This document shows, in pieces, positions 24,653-32,857 of a DNA stretch of 64,000 nt. Positions within the stretch are counted from its first letter, which is position 1, and every line of letters starts with the position of its first letter. This DNA comes from Granulicella cerasi. Its GTDB lineage: Bacteria; Acidobacteriota; Terriglobia; Terriglobales; Acidobacteriaceae. Location of the stretch: positions 1,205,731-1,269,730 of the forward strand of contig NZ_JAGSYD010000001.1 of assembly GCF_025685575.1 (NCBI RefSeq). Direction: 5' to 3'. Below the pieces are notes generated by a model that did no database searches, was not told the origin of the DNA, and saw nothing but the letters and a program-made list of their open reading frames with translations. The translations under genes were made by a program, and so were the position numbers.

Positions 24653-24805
24653 TCAGTCGAGAGACGCGCTCTCGAGAAAAGCGGTGTACCGCGCAATGGT
24701 GGTCGTGGGGCCCATGAACTGCCAGCGTTCGTCCGGCATGGAGAAGTTACCAACGGTGCCGCGACGATGGGGTCGTACATTCATCTTGCGCTTTTCCGGC
24801 GGCAT
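24653..24805 (-). CDS. Possible 50-residue basic small protein upstream of HU
   Basis: An open frame of 50 codons (MPPEKRKMNVRPHRRG... ending RYTAFLESASLD) on the same strand as HU and 24 bp upstream of its start. The composition (basic N-terminus, ordered-looking C-terminus) is protein-like, but no Shine-Dalgarno sequence, leaderless -10 hexamer or known family was found. It could equally be untranslated HU leader. Confidence 0.3.
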   Translation of the reverse strand: MPPEKRKMNVRPHRRGTVGNFSMPDERWQFMGPTTTIARYTAFLESASLD

Positions 24806-24851
24806 AAAGCAAATGGCCAACGCTGGCGGAGAAGGTAAAGCGCACAAAAGA

Positions 24852-24878
24852 AAGGCCCACGCAAAATGCGTGAGCCTT
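24852..24878 (-). terminator. Terminator of the NHL-type lipoprotein gene
   Basis: An 11-bp stem with one mismatch (24852-24862 with 24868-24878). On the minus strand it is followed by a T-rich run (TTTCTTTT). Confidence 0.8.
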
Positions 24879-24912
24879 CAAGGTAACTACACCGAAGTTG
24901 CTAGACGGTGGT

Positions 24913-26934
24913 TTAGTACGAGGGGGCAGTTCCTGCAAGGGCCGCACCGCTGGCGATCTGCGCCGAAACCGGCGTGATCGTCGGGTAAGCCTGGCCCGGG
25001 AACAGCGTGAGGGTGAAGGAGCCTGGCGTGCAGCTCGTGGTGAGGCAGCCTGAGTTGGCGACCCAGATGTTGCCCTCGTTATCGACCGAGATGCCCTCCG
25101 GGTTCGTCAGCGTGTTGCCGTAGCTGCTGTTGTGGTTCAGCACATAACTGGTGAACTGACCGGCGCTGTTGATGTAGTTCGAGTAGGCGCGTCCGGTGCC
25201 GCTGTTCTGCGGAACCGAAGCGACCGAAGCCGTCTGGTTATACGCCAGCCACAAGGTGCCCGTACCATCCACCGAGATGCCGGTGGGACGGTTGTAGGTC
25301 TTGTTGCCGGCCATCGATGCGCAAGCACCGTTGCCGATGAAGCAGAGGCCGTCTACAGCGTAAGAGGCTCCACCGTTGTTGTAAGCCTTCACTCCGACCA
25401 GGTCACCACCAGTCCATGCAGACTGACCCGCGAGATCGTTCGCGAAGCCCTTCTGTGAAGTGGAGGTAGCACCACTGACAACGTAGTAGTCGTAGAAGCG
25501 GGGAACCGAGCTGTTGTAGCCGGTGAAGATCAGGTTGCTGCCGTTATCACTCGCAATGCTCTGCGGAATGTAGCTGGCGGCGATGCCCGAGGGGGATCCC
25601 GTGACGGTGTAAGCGGTGTGCGCGGAGTCGATCGTACCGAGCTTCGGAGCCGTTCCCACCATGGAGCCGATGCGCACCTGCGAGTTCGAGTCAATCGAAA
25701 CCGCGTAGCTCGTCGAGTTCGCCAGTGTAAACACCGAGTACGTGGAGGGCGCCGTGGTATTGATGCCAGCCACCTTGGTGCTCTGCGTATCAGTGACCCA
25801 TGCGTAGCCGTTGCCGTCGATAGCAATCTGCTGCGGATGCGTCAGGCCTGCGCCGTTGTACGGGCCGTTGAAGCTCTGGCTGGTGACATCGAAGTAGCCG
25901 ATACCCACCTGGCCGGAAGCGTTCGACGGGAACCATACGCGGTTCGACGAGTCCGTATCGATCGTGGCGATGGTGTTGGTATCCACGCCAAGGCCGAAGG
26001 ACGAAGTCGTGAAGCTGATCGCGAGGCTGAAGTCGTTCGGCTGCGTCGCGAGCGCGGCAGCGAACGCCGGCTGTGTGGGCGGGATCGCGAACAAAGTGCC
26101 GACATTCTGCGTCGGGTTCTTTGCGATCGCTACGGCCGCCTGCAGCGTGTCGTTCGGGCGCGAGCTATAGGTGGTTGCAGTGAAGAGCTTGCCGCAGTTC
26201 GAGGTCGCGTCCGAGGTGCCGGACTGGCCGGTAGAGTTCACGCAAGCTGCGAGGATGTTACCCAGCAGGCTGACCTTGGTGCTCTCGGTCGTCATCGTGC
26301 TGGTGCTCGGCATGGGGTTGCCGGTCGCTACATTGGCGATCAGCCCTGCCGTCGTGTTGCTGCCAAGCACGAGGCCGCGCGAGTACGTGACCACGCTACC
26401 GCTCGTAGAGGACGGTCCACCGAAATTGTCACCGGTAACGCCGCCGTTGCTGGCCGCTGTCGTGTAAGACGTGTTGAAGAAGTTTGCCAGCGCATAGGCT
26501 GCAGCGACGGTCGTGATTTCATTGATGTTTACGTACGACTGCTTGGCGTTCGTGCAGGTTCCGAGCACGGCTGCCAGGACAGCGTTCGGGTTCGACTGGC
26601 CAACGCCAGGGTCGCCGCCCGAAGAAAGCAGGTAAACGGGGGTGTTGCTCTGCGGGCAGGTGTACGCGCCCGAGGCAAAGGAGAAGCTGCCGGTGCTGTC
26701 GGTGGTGGTCGATGCAAGCAGCGTCGCTGCCGAACCATAGCCGCCCGTACCGTATTGGTAGACGCCGATGACGGAGCCGATGAGCGGCTGCTGGCCACCC
26801 ATGAGACGGCCATTCAATTCTCCGGATGCGACGTTGGTCTGAACTTCATTCAGACCCATTCCGCAGCCAGTGAGAGCGAGGGCCAAGCCGCAGCCAAGAA
26901 GTCCTGAAATCGTCCGCAGTGGGGAAAAACGCAT
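24913..26934 (-). CDS. Secreted NHL-type beta-propeller lipoprotein
   Basis: A 673-residue predicted lipoprotein. The signal sequence ends in the lipobox LALTGC (about residue 24). Residues about 40-150 resemble a carboxypeptidase-regulatory-like segment with YVNINEITTVAAAYALANFF, common in Acidobacteria surface proteins. From about 320 there are repeated propeller blades (IAIDGNGYAWVTDTQSTKVAGI, ISVDGTGTLWLAYNQ, ISVDNEGNIWVANSG). It is rich in Ser/Thr/Asn/Gly, as is usual for exported proteins of this group. The ATG at 26934 is chosen because GGAGG lies 8 nt upstream. Confidence 0.8.
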   Translation of the reverse strand: MRFSPLRTISGLLGCGLALALTGCGMGLNEVQTNVASGELNGRLMGGQQPLIGSVIGVYQYGTGGYGSAATLLASTTTDSTGSFSFASGAYTCPQSNTPVYLLSSGGDPGVGQSNPNAVLAAVLGTCTNAKQSYVNINEITTVAAAYALANFFNTSYTTAASNGGVTGDNFGGPSSTSGSVVTYSRGLVLGSNTTAGLIANVATGNPMPSTSTMTTESTKVSLLGNILAACVNSTGQSGTSDATSNCGKLFTATTYSSRPNDTLQAAVAIAKNPTQNVGTLFAIPPTQPAFAAALATQPNDFSLAISFTTSSFGLGVDTNTIATIDTDSSNRVWFPSNASGQVGIGYFDVTSQSFNGPYNGAGLTHPQQIAIDGNGYAWVTDTQSTKVAGINTTAPSTYSVFTLANSTSYAVSIDSNSQVRIGSMVGTAPKLGTIDSAHTAYTVTGSPSGIAASYIPQSIASDNGSNLIFTGYNSSVPRFYDYYVVSGATSTSQKGFANDLAGQSAWTGGDLVGVKAYNNGGASYAVDGLCFIGNGACASMAGNKTYNRPTGISVDGTGTLWLAYNQTASVASVPQNSGTGRAYSNYINSAGQFTSYVLNHNSSYGNTLTNPEGISVDNEGNIWVANSGCLTTSCTPGSFTLTLFPGQAYPTITPVSAQIASGAALAGTAPSY

Positions 26935-27206
26935 GTAGTTAGCCTCCAGTCGCCGTGGACTCACGTCGTGCTGTCGCTGGCAACTTATTTCTCACTTGTT
27001 CTTGTTTTCTTCAAGGAAGCAGAGAGACTCTTCCTTTGGACAAAGCTATTCACCAAATGGGGTATTGCATTCCGACACGGACTCAGAGTGTTAGAGAGTC
27101 GGAGAACATTCAGATGAGAACTTTCTTATCTCTATGATGCTTGGGTTTGTCCATTGTTGCCAGCAAAAAGTGTAGAAAAATCAGCAGTATTACCGTAAGG
27201 CCACAA
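26935..27206 (-). other. AT-rich intergenic region upstream of the NHL lipoprotein gene
   Basis: About 270 bp with no convincing ORF, clearly richer in A/T than neighbouring genes. It must contain the promoter and 5' leader of the lipoprotein gene, but no promoter was strong enough to name. Confidence 0.4.
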
Positions 27207-27237
27207 AAAAGTCGTACCCGCGTGGGGTACGACTTTT
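27207..27237 (-). terminator. Terminator of sppA
   Basis: A perfect 13-bp stem (27207-27219 with 27225-27237), loop GCGTG; the minus-strand 3' flank is T-rich. Confidence 0.85.
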
Positions 27238-27265
27238 GAAGTTACCGTGAGGTTACTTTTGCACG

Positions 27266-28279
27266 TTACTTCCACAGGAAGTAGAAACCCGGCGCCCGGT
27301 TCAAAAGCTGTGACGGCGTCGGAATCAGCGATTCGGCGTCGTCGTCGCCCGAGAGAAGGCCGACCAGGCCATGTTTGTCGCGGGGTGTCTTCACGACTTT
27401 AGGCTCGCCGGAGATGCCCGCCAGCTTTCCGGTAGCCAGCAATGCTTCGTGGTAGCCACCTTCGCTGTCGATGAGGCCGAGCGGAAGCGCCTGTTCGCCG
27501 GTCCAGACCTGTCCGGTGGCCAGCGGCTGGATTCTGGCATCGGTGGAGTGGCGGCCGATGGCGACGTCATGCACGAACTGCGCGTACATGTTGTCGACGA
27601 GGCCCTGGAAGTAGGCTTCTTCCTTCGGCGTCAGCTCACGCGTGGGATCGCCGGCGTCTTTCAGTTCGCCTTTGCTGATGGTAATGTTCTTCATCTTGGC
27701 CCAGCGCAGCAGGTCGCCGTAGTTGGTCCACTGCATGATGACGCCAATGGACCCAACGACCGAAGCCTGGTTGGCATAGATTTTGTCGCAGGCGGAAGCG
27801 ATGTAGTAGGCGCCCGAAGCGCCAACGCTTTCTACGCTGGCGACGATCGGCTTATGCGACTCTCTTCGCACGCGCATCACGTCGTGGTAGACCTCTTGCG
27901 AGGCGGCAGCACCACCGCCTGGCGAGTTGATGCGCAGCAGGATCGCCTTGACGTTGTCTTGCTTGGCGAACTTCTCAAGCTGCTTGTCGATCTTGTCCGC
28001 GTCGAGGATGACGCCGTTGATCTCGACGACGGCCACGGCATCGCCGCCGCCAAAGCCGCTGGAGATCGAATTGTTCTCGCCCTCATGGCTTAGCGACTTA
28101 AACGCCGAGGCGAAGATCGCTGCGACGATGATGAAGACCACGCCGACGATTGCGATCGCGACCACAGCCCAGATCCAGCCATTACGACGCGGCGGCGGTA
28201 GCGCTACGTAGCCATAGGGTGTCTGCGGCGCTTGAGCGGGATATCCGTAGGGGGAAGGGGGCGGAGGCATGCTCGACAT
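27266..28279 (-). CDS. sppA: Signal peptide peptidase SppA, 36-kDa type
   Basis: A 337-residue membrane protease that degrades cleaved signal peptides. A Pro/Tyr-rich cytoplasmic N-terminus (residues 1-30) precedes one transmembrane helix (about 34-58). The S49 core has INSPGGGAAASQEVYHDV, the catalytic serine in SVGASGAYYIASA, VVGSIGV and the general-base lysine in ISKGELKDAG. The single S49 domain marks the short bacterial/archaeal form rather than the tandem E. coli form. TACACT ends 7 nt before the ATG. Confidence 0.93.
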   Translation of the reverse strand: MSSMPPPPSPYGYPAQAPQTPYGYVALPPPRRNGWIWAVVAIAIVGVVFIIVAAIFASAFKSLSHEGENNSISSGFGGGDAVAVVEINGVILDADKIDKQLEKFAKQDNVKAILLRINSPGGGAAASQEVYHDVMRVRRESHKPIVASVESVGASGAYYIASACDKIYANQASVVGSIGVIMQWTNYGDLLRWAKMKNITISKGELKDAGDPTRELTPKEEAYFQGLVDNMYAQFVHDVAIGRHSTDARIQPLATGQVWTGEQALPLGLIDSEGGYHEALLATGKLAGISGEPKVVKTPRDKHGLVGLLSGDDDAESLIPTPSQLLNRAPGFYFLWK

Positions 28280-28286
28280 GTGCCGG

Positions 28287-28292
28287 AGTGTA
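28287..28292 (-). promoter_or_regulatory. -10 hexamer of leaderless sppA transcript
   Basis: TACACT ends 7 nt before the sppA ATG; the gap has no ribosome binding site. Confidence 0.5.
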
Positions 28293-28524
28293 CCAGCCTT
28301 CAGGGGTGCGACCCAAAATCCCTGCGGCTGCTGGTGACCGCAAGGACGCGCGGGATGAAAAAGTTGTAACGTTTTGGAGACGGGATACGTCTGTGTCAGT
28401 AGAGACTCACGAAGGCCAAGCTCTCTTGCTGTGACGTATTATGGTTTGGTCGAAGGGCTGTCGCGTCTTGCTGGCAGCCTACTGATCATCACTTCTGGGC
28501 CCCTTGGATTTCATCAACGAGAGA

Positions 28525-29385
28525 ATGACTGTGTCCTCCTCCAATCCGGACATGACCGAGCGTCCGCCGGCGCTCAGCATCGTGATCCCCGCGTACAACG
28601 AGGCCTTGCGCATTGAAGGCACGCTGGAGCGGGTGGTACTCGCCGTCGCGCAGCGACAGTGGGACGCTGAAGTGCTGGTCGTGGACGACGGTTCCAGCGA
28701 TGAAACGGTCGAGATTGTGCATCACTGGATGGACCGCCATCACTGCATCAAGTTGATCTCCAACCTCGGCAACCGCGGTAAGGGCTTTTCGATCCGCAAC
28801 GGTCTGCTGCAGGCACAGGGACGCATTGTGATGTTCACGGACGCCGATCTCTCCGCTCCGATCGAAGAAGCCGAGCGACTCTTCGAGGCGCTGGATGCCG
28901 GTGCGGACGTGGCGATCGGTTCTCGCTGGCTCGACAAGCAGCGCCAGATCGTTCACCAGCCTTTGTATCGCCGCTTCTTTGGCCGCTGCTTCAACATGGT
29001 GACGCGTCTGCTGATCGGCTTGCCGTACAAGGACACGCAGTGCGGCTTCAAGGCGTTCAAGCGCGAGGCGGCACAGGTGATCTTCCGCCTGCAGACCATC
29101 GAGCGCTGGGGCTTCGATCCGGAGATTCTCTTCATCGCCCGCAAGCTGAAGTACAAGATCGCGGAAGTGCCCGTGACCTGGGGACACGATGAGCGTTCGC
29201 GCATCTCGTATCTCAAGGACGGTCTGAAGATGCTGGAAGAGATGTTGCAGGTCCGCACGAACTCCGTCCGCGGTCGCTACGACGAAGCCATTGCCGCGTT
29301 CCGCAATACGTCCACGATGGTGACGCCGCAAGTGAGCGTGCGCACGCTGCTGAACGCAGCTGAGCAGGCCGAAGCCAAGCGCTAG
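28525..29385 (+). CDS. Dolichyl-phosphate beta-glucosyltransferase-like (Alg5-type) GT2 glycosyltransferase
   Basis: A 286-residue GT2 enzyme. The nucleotide-binding start is LSIVIPAYNEALRI, the DxD region VLVVDDGSSDETV, and a second acidic motif FTDADLSAPIEE; C-terminal landmarks are DTQCGFKAFKREAA, ERWGFDPEI and EVPVTWGHDERSRI. This arrangement is typical of Alg5/DPG synthase-like enzymes that load sugars onto polyprenyl phosphate. There are no C-terminal transmembrane helices. The ATG at 28525 is preferred because it begins the conserved part; a TTG 21 nt upstream remains possible. Confidence 0.87.
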   Translation: MTVSSSNPDMTERPPALSIVIPAYNEALRIEGTLERVVLAVAQRQWDAEVLVVDDGSSDETVEIVHHWMDRHHCIKLISNLGNRGKGFSIRNGLLQAQGRIVMFTDADLSAPIEEAERLFEALDAGADVAIGSRWLDKQRQIVHQPLYRRFFGRCFNMVTRLLIGLPYKDTQCGFKAFKREAAQVIFRLQTIERWGFDPEILFIARKLKYKIAEVPVTWGHDERSRISYLKDGLKMLEEMLQVRTNSVRGRYDEAIAAFRNTSTMVTPQVSVRTLLNAAEQAEAKR

Positions 29386-29495
29386 CCGCTGCTGCGGATT
29401 CGTTTGATCGCACCCATACTCTGATCGCTTTCTTTCGCGTCGAGTGCAATCGCTTTCCTCAGGTTGAGCGTTCTGGCATATCCTGAGTGACGAAC

Positions 29496-30425
29496 ATGCT
29501 TCGATCGTTCTTCATCGCCCTTTCGACTAACGCCGCCCTCCGCAAGTTCTCTGAGAGCTCCTCAGTGGGGCGTCGTGTGTCGCGCCGCTTTGTTGCAGGC
29601 ACGACTGTGGCTGAAGCCGCCGCTGTTGCTGAAGCCCTGAACCACGAAGGCATCGCCGTTACGCTCGACTGCCTGGGCGAGAGCGTGCTGCAGGTCTCGC
29701 AGGCTGAGGAGTCGGCCGCAGCCTACCAGCGGACGCTCTTCGAGATCCACGCTCGAGGTTTGAATGCCAACGTCAGCTTGAAGCTGACGCAGATGGGCAT
29801 GGACATCGGCGGACCCGGAGCAGGGCCTGCGCTGGCCGAACGCATCGTCGGCGAACTCGTGGCGCAAGCCGCTACGGATAACAATTTCGTCCGCATCGAT
29901 ATGGAAGGCTCTCAGTACACCGAGGCCACCGTGCAGATGACCGAACGGCTCTACGCGCAGTATCCCGGATGCGTCGGTACGGTGTTGCAGGCCTACCTGT
30001 ATCGCACGGAAGCTGATATGGAGCGGCTCTTCGCGAAAGGCATTCGCATCCGCCTGTGCAAGGGCGCTTACAAGGAAGACGCCGACAAGGCGTTTCCCGA
30101 GAAGGCGCACGTGGATGCGAACTATGTGAAGCTGATGAAGCGCGCGGTCACCTCGGGCGTCTACTGCGGCATCGCCACGCATGATGAGGCGATCGTCGAT
30201 CAGCTTTGCCGGTTCGTGGAGTCAGGCGGCACCAGCAAGGACGCCTTTGAGTTCCAGATGCTCTATGGCATCCGCCGCGACCTGCAGCGCAAGCTCGTGC
30301 AGCAGGGGTACCGGGTGCGCGTGTACGTGCCCTTCGGCACAGAGTGGTATCCGTACTTCATGCGTCGGCTTGCCGAGCGCCCCGCCAACGTACTCTTCCT
30401 GATCAAGAACTTCTTCCGCAGCTAG
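29496..30425 (+). CDS. Proline dehydrogenase (monofunctional)
   Basis: A 309-residue flavoenzyme oxidising proline to pyrroline-5-carboxylate. It shows the TIM-barrel ProDH features NVSLKLTQMG, FVRIDMEGSQYTEAT, VLQAYLYRTEADM, IRLCKGAYKE, GIATHDE, FEFQMLYGIR and the C-terminal YVPFGTEWYPYFMRRLAERPAN. There is no fused P5C dehydrogenase, so it is the short bacterial type. TATCCT ends 11 nt before the ATG, giving at most a few nucleotides of leader. It converges on the DUF3106 gene across a heptad-repeat terminator element. Confidence 0.92.
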   Translation: MLRSFFIALSTNAALRKFSESSSVGRRVSRRFVAGTTVAEAAAVAEALNHEGIAVTLDCLGESVLQVSQAEESAAAYQRTLFEIHARGLNANVSLKLTQMGMDIGGPGAGPALAERIVGELVAQAATDNNFVRIDMEGSQYTEATVQMTERLYAQYPGCVGTVLQAYLYRTEADMERLFAKGIRIRLCKGAYKEDADKAFPEKAHVDANYVKLMKRAVTSGVYCGIATHDEAIVDQLCRFVESGGTSKDAFEFQMLYGIRRDLQRKLVQQGYRVRVYVPFGTEWYPYFMRRLAERPANVLFLIKNFFRS

Positions 30426-30429
30426 AGAA

Positions 30430-30548
30430 GGGTGTAGGGGATAGCGTTTAGGGTGTAGCGTTTAGGGTTTAGAAAAGCGAAGCCGGAAGCGAGGTCACCT
30501 CCGCTCCGGCTTTTGTCTTCTAAACCCTAAACGCTACACCCTACACCC
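30430..30548. repeat. Heptad-repeat element A around a terminator hairpin
   Basis: The left arm is six consecutive 7-mers of the type GnGnnTA (30430-30471). The right arm is four 7-mers of the complementary type TAnnCnC (30521-30548). A 24-bp segment of the arms is perfectly inverted (30450-30473 with 30519-30542). Between the arms is a hairpin AGCCGGA/TCCGGCT followed by TTTTG. The element lies between convergent genes and would terminate both. Confidence 0.85.
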
Positions 30549-30553
30549 TCGCC

Positions 30554-31201
30554 TTACTGCGGCATGATCGGTTCCACCCGCATCAGTTCGTCAAGGCTCT
30601 GCCGTTGCTGTGGCGTCATGGGGCCGTACTGTCCGCTGCTGAGCGCGGCTGCACGCTGATTGGGTGGCATGGAACGTAGATCGCGGAATGCCCGCGACAC
30701 CGTGCGGCGCTGGTCCGGCGGAAGAGCGCTCAACTGAAGCATAGCGGAGCGGAAGTCCGCTCGCTGCTGCGGCGACATGCGCTCCATCTGCTCGGCGCGG
30801 TTGATCATCCGCTGACGCTGGCCGGGGGCCATGCTGTCCAGCTGCGAAAGGCGATCGCGCATGCGTTGCTGCGTTTCCGGCGGCAGGTTGTGGAAGCCGG
30901 GCTCACGCCCGAGAGCTTCCTGCCGTTGCTGCGGCGACATATTGCTGTGGCTGTTCATCCACTCGTTCAAGTGCTGGCCGCGCAGCGAACCCGGCGCTTG
31001 CACCTGGTCCATGCCGCCTGCACGTCCGGGATTCGGGTTCGCACTCATGCTGTCGCGAGGCCCCATCGGCGCACCACGACGTTCACCGCCACCACCGCCG
31101 CGACGCATCCCTTGTGCAGCGAGCGTAGGCGCGAGCAACACGGTCGCCGCCAACACCAAAGTGCTGAGCATTGCGGGCCGGGTTGTGGCGCTGAACTTCA
31201 T
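30554..31201 (-). CDS. DUF3106-family exported protein
   Basis: A 215-residue exported protein with an N-terminal hydrophobic signal (about residues 1-28). Residues about 85-205 contain repeated short helices of the form MSPQQRxxxxxR, LPPETQQRM, MAPGQRQRM, LPPDQRRT and MPPNQRAA, the DUF3106 pattern. Residues 30-60 are Gly/Arg-rich. It is the third gene after an ECF sigma factor and its anti-sigma factor, so it is probably a periplasmic member of the same regulon; the helical PxxR repeats loosely resemble CpxP/Spy-type stress sensors, but this is only an analogy. Confidence 0.72.
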   Translation of the reverse strand: MKFSATTRPAMLSTLVLAATVLLAPTLAAQGMRRGGGGGERRGAPMGPRDSMSANPNPGRAGGMDQVQAPGSLRGQHLNEWMNSHSNMSPQQRQEALGREPGFHNLPPETQQRMRDRLSQLDSMAPGQRQRMINRAEQMERMSPQQRADFRSAMLQLSALPPDQRRTVSRAFRDLRSMPPNQRAAALSSGQYGPMTPQQRQSLDELMRVEPIMPQ

Positions 31202-31320
31202 GGGCAATCTTCTGGCCCTGAGGCCGGTGTTTCTTTCAGAACGATGGCCTCATCCTACGTGGGAAGAGGCCATCGCTTCAAATCTCGGGAGTTCCAACAG
31301 TGCCTGGAAGTGACGCCGGA

Positions 31321-31836
31321 CTAAGTGCTCGGCGCATCCGTGCTGTTGTCGTCCTGGTTGCTCAACAGTTGGTCCATCTGCTGCAGAGCGGTAGCGTTAT
31401 TGTCGATGATCTTCAGATCATTGACCGTGGCCGAGGAGCTGGGCTGCGCCTGGTTGGAGTACAGCTCCAGCGCGACGCCACCACCGCAAAGCACCATGAC
31501 CACGGCCAGCGCACCGGCAGCCATGGGGCGGAACGAGCGTCCCGCGGAGAACATCATCCAGGAGCGAACGCGCTCCATAAAGCTCTCCGGCTTGGCTTCC
31601 ACCGCTTCGCGGAGTCGCGCGTGCAAGCGCGTATCGAAGTACGGCGTCGGCTCAGGCGCGGTCCATTCATTCATCATCGCCATCGTTGCCAGCAGATCGG
31701 CCCATTCCTGGCCACACTCGGCGCACTGCGCCATGTGCGCTTCAAACTCAGGATGCGCGGACAAAAAGCCCGGCTCGAGTAGAGCGTCTGCCATCAACGT
31801 TTGGGAAGTCTTGCAATCGATCATCGTGTTCATCAT
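31321..31836 (-). CDS. Zinc-finger anti-sigma factor with one transmembrane helix
   Basis: A 171-residue protein. The N-terminal cytoplasmic part contains HMAQCAEC, the H-x3-C-x2-C core of the ZAS anti-sigma domain, followed by helices that would hold the sigma factor. A transmembrane helix spans about residues 108-126, and a Ser/Asp/Asn-rich periplasmic tail follows. It is encoded just downstream of the ECF sigma gene (100 bp gap), the usual arrangement. GGGAGG lies immediately upstream of two adjacent ATG codons. Confidence 0.88.
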   Translation of the reverse strand: MMNTMIDCKTSQTLMADALLEPGFLSAHPEFEAHMAQCAECGQEWADLLATMAMMNEWTAPEPTPYFDTRLHARLREAVEAKPESFMERVRSWMMFSAGRSFRPMAAGALAVVMVLCGGGVALELYSNQAQPSSSATVNDLKIIDNNATALQQMDQLLSNQDDNSTDAPST

Positions 31837-31935
31837 TTTCCTCCCGTTCTACGGCCGGGTCGGTCGTTGGTTCTTTCTTCTTTTGTCTGACGAGGGGAAA
31901 CCTCATCAGGCCTCAAATCTTTTCTGCGTGCTGCG

Positions 31936-32730
31936 CTACACAAAGTCCTTCAGCTTCTCGCGCAACGTCTGGTAGGCGCGGAAGAGCAGGCTCTTCGTGG
32001 CGGACTCACTCAGTTTCAGCACTTCGCCGATCTGCTTGTAGTCCAGCCCTTCATACTTGTGCATCAACACGGCTGTACGCTGACGCTCCGGCAAGGCCAT
32101 CACATGGTCGCGGATCGCCTTCATGCGCTCATCGCGCAGGATGTCGGCTTCCACGTTCGGCGTGTCGTCGGCCACGTCCGGCCGGGTGCCCGTTTCCGGG
32201 TCCGGATCGTCCAGATAAACCGTCTGCGCCGAGCGCTCGTAACGCGTGTCGCGAGCGTGATTTACGCCGAGGTTCGTAGCGATGCGATACAGCCACGTCG
32301 AAAACCGTGCCTCGGCGCGGTACGTCTCGCGCGAGCGATAGACGCGCAGAAAAACTTCCTGGGCCAGCTCTTCTGCCACCGCCTGGTTATGCACCATGCG
32401 GAACATGAAGTGGATGATCTGCTTGCGGTACTTGTTCAGCAGCACATCGAAGGCTTGCAGGTTGCCGGCCTTCAGCTCAAGCATCACCTCGGCGTCGTTC
32501 AGCTCGGAAAAGTCCCCGCGAGCTACCGCCGCGGCACGCTTTTTCGCCTGTTCCGGCGTCAGTTCGGTGATCACGGCTTCGCGTTCGCTTGCCGCTCCGA
32601 TTTCTCCGGGATGGATGACCAGCGTGCCCATATCTTCCTCAACCCCGGATTTTTCGGCAGGTTGCGCCGCCTCCTCAATTTCTTCGGGGCGGGGCGCTGT
32701 CTCGTCGGGTTGGGGACGCTTGAGGGGCAT
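31936..32730 (-). CDS. ECF (sigma-E type) RNA polymerase sigma factor
   Basis: A 264-residue sigma-70-family regulator. Region 2 is about residues 88-160 (LLNKYRKQIIHFMFRMVHNQAVAEELAQEVFLRVY...FSTWLYRIATNLGVNHAR), and region 4 is about 205-258 (MALPERQRTAVLMHKYEGLDYKQIGEVLKLSESATKSLLFRAYQTLREKL). An unusual N-terminal extension of about 80 residues, rich in Pro/Glu, precedes region 2. It is followed by a cognate zinc-finger anti-sigma gene. TACAAT ends 8 nt before the ATG. Confidence 0.93.
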   Translation of the reverse strand: MPLKRPQPDETAPRPEEIEEAAQPAEKSGVEEDMGTLVIHPGEIGAASEREAVITELTPEQAKKRAAAVARGDFSELNDAEVMLELKAGNLQAFDVLLNKYRKQIIHFMFRMVHNQAVAEELAQEVFLRVYRSRETYRAEARFSTWLYRIATNLGVNHARDTRYERSAQTVYLDDPDPETGTRPDVADDTPNVEADILRDERMKAIRDHVMALPERQRTAVLMHKYEGLDYKQIGEVLKLSESATKSLLFRAYQTLREKLKDFV

Positions 32731-32738
32731 CAGGGCAG

Positions 32739-32744
32739 ATTGTA
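32739..32744 (-). promoter_or_regulatory. -10 hexamer of near-leaderless ECF sigma transcript
   Basis: TACAAT ends 8 nt before the ATG at 32730; no Shine-Dalgarno sequence is visible. Confidence 0.5.
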
Positions 32745-32857
32745 TCGTCCCGTGGCGACTCCGGGCAGGACCTCAGGTGGTTCGATGTACCATTCCCCGC
32801 ATGGAGATTCGCCACGGCTGAGTCCTGGGATTAGCGTGTCCTCTCGCAACACTTGTT

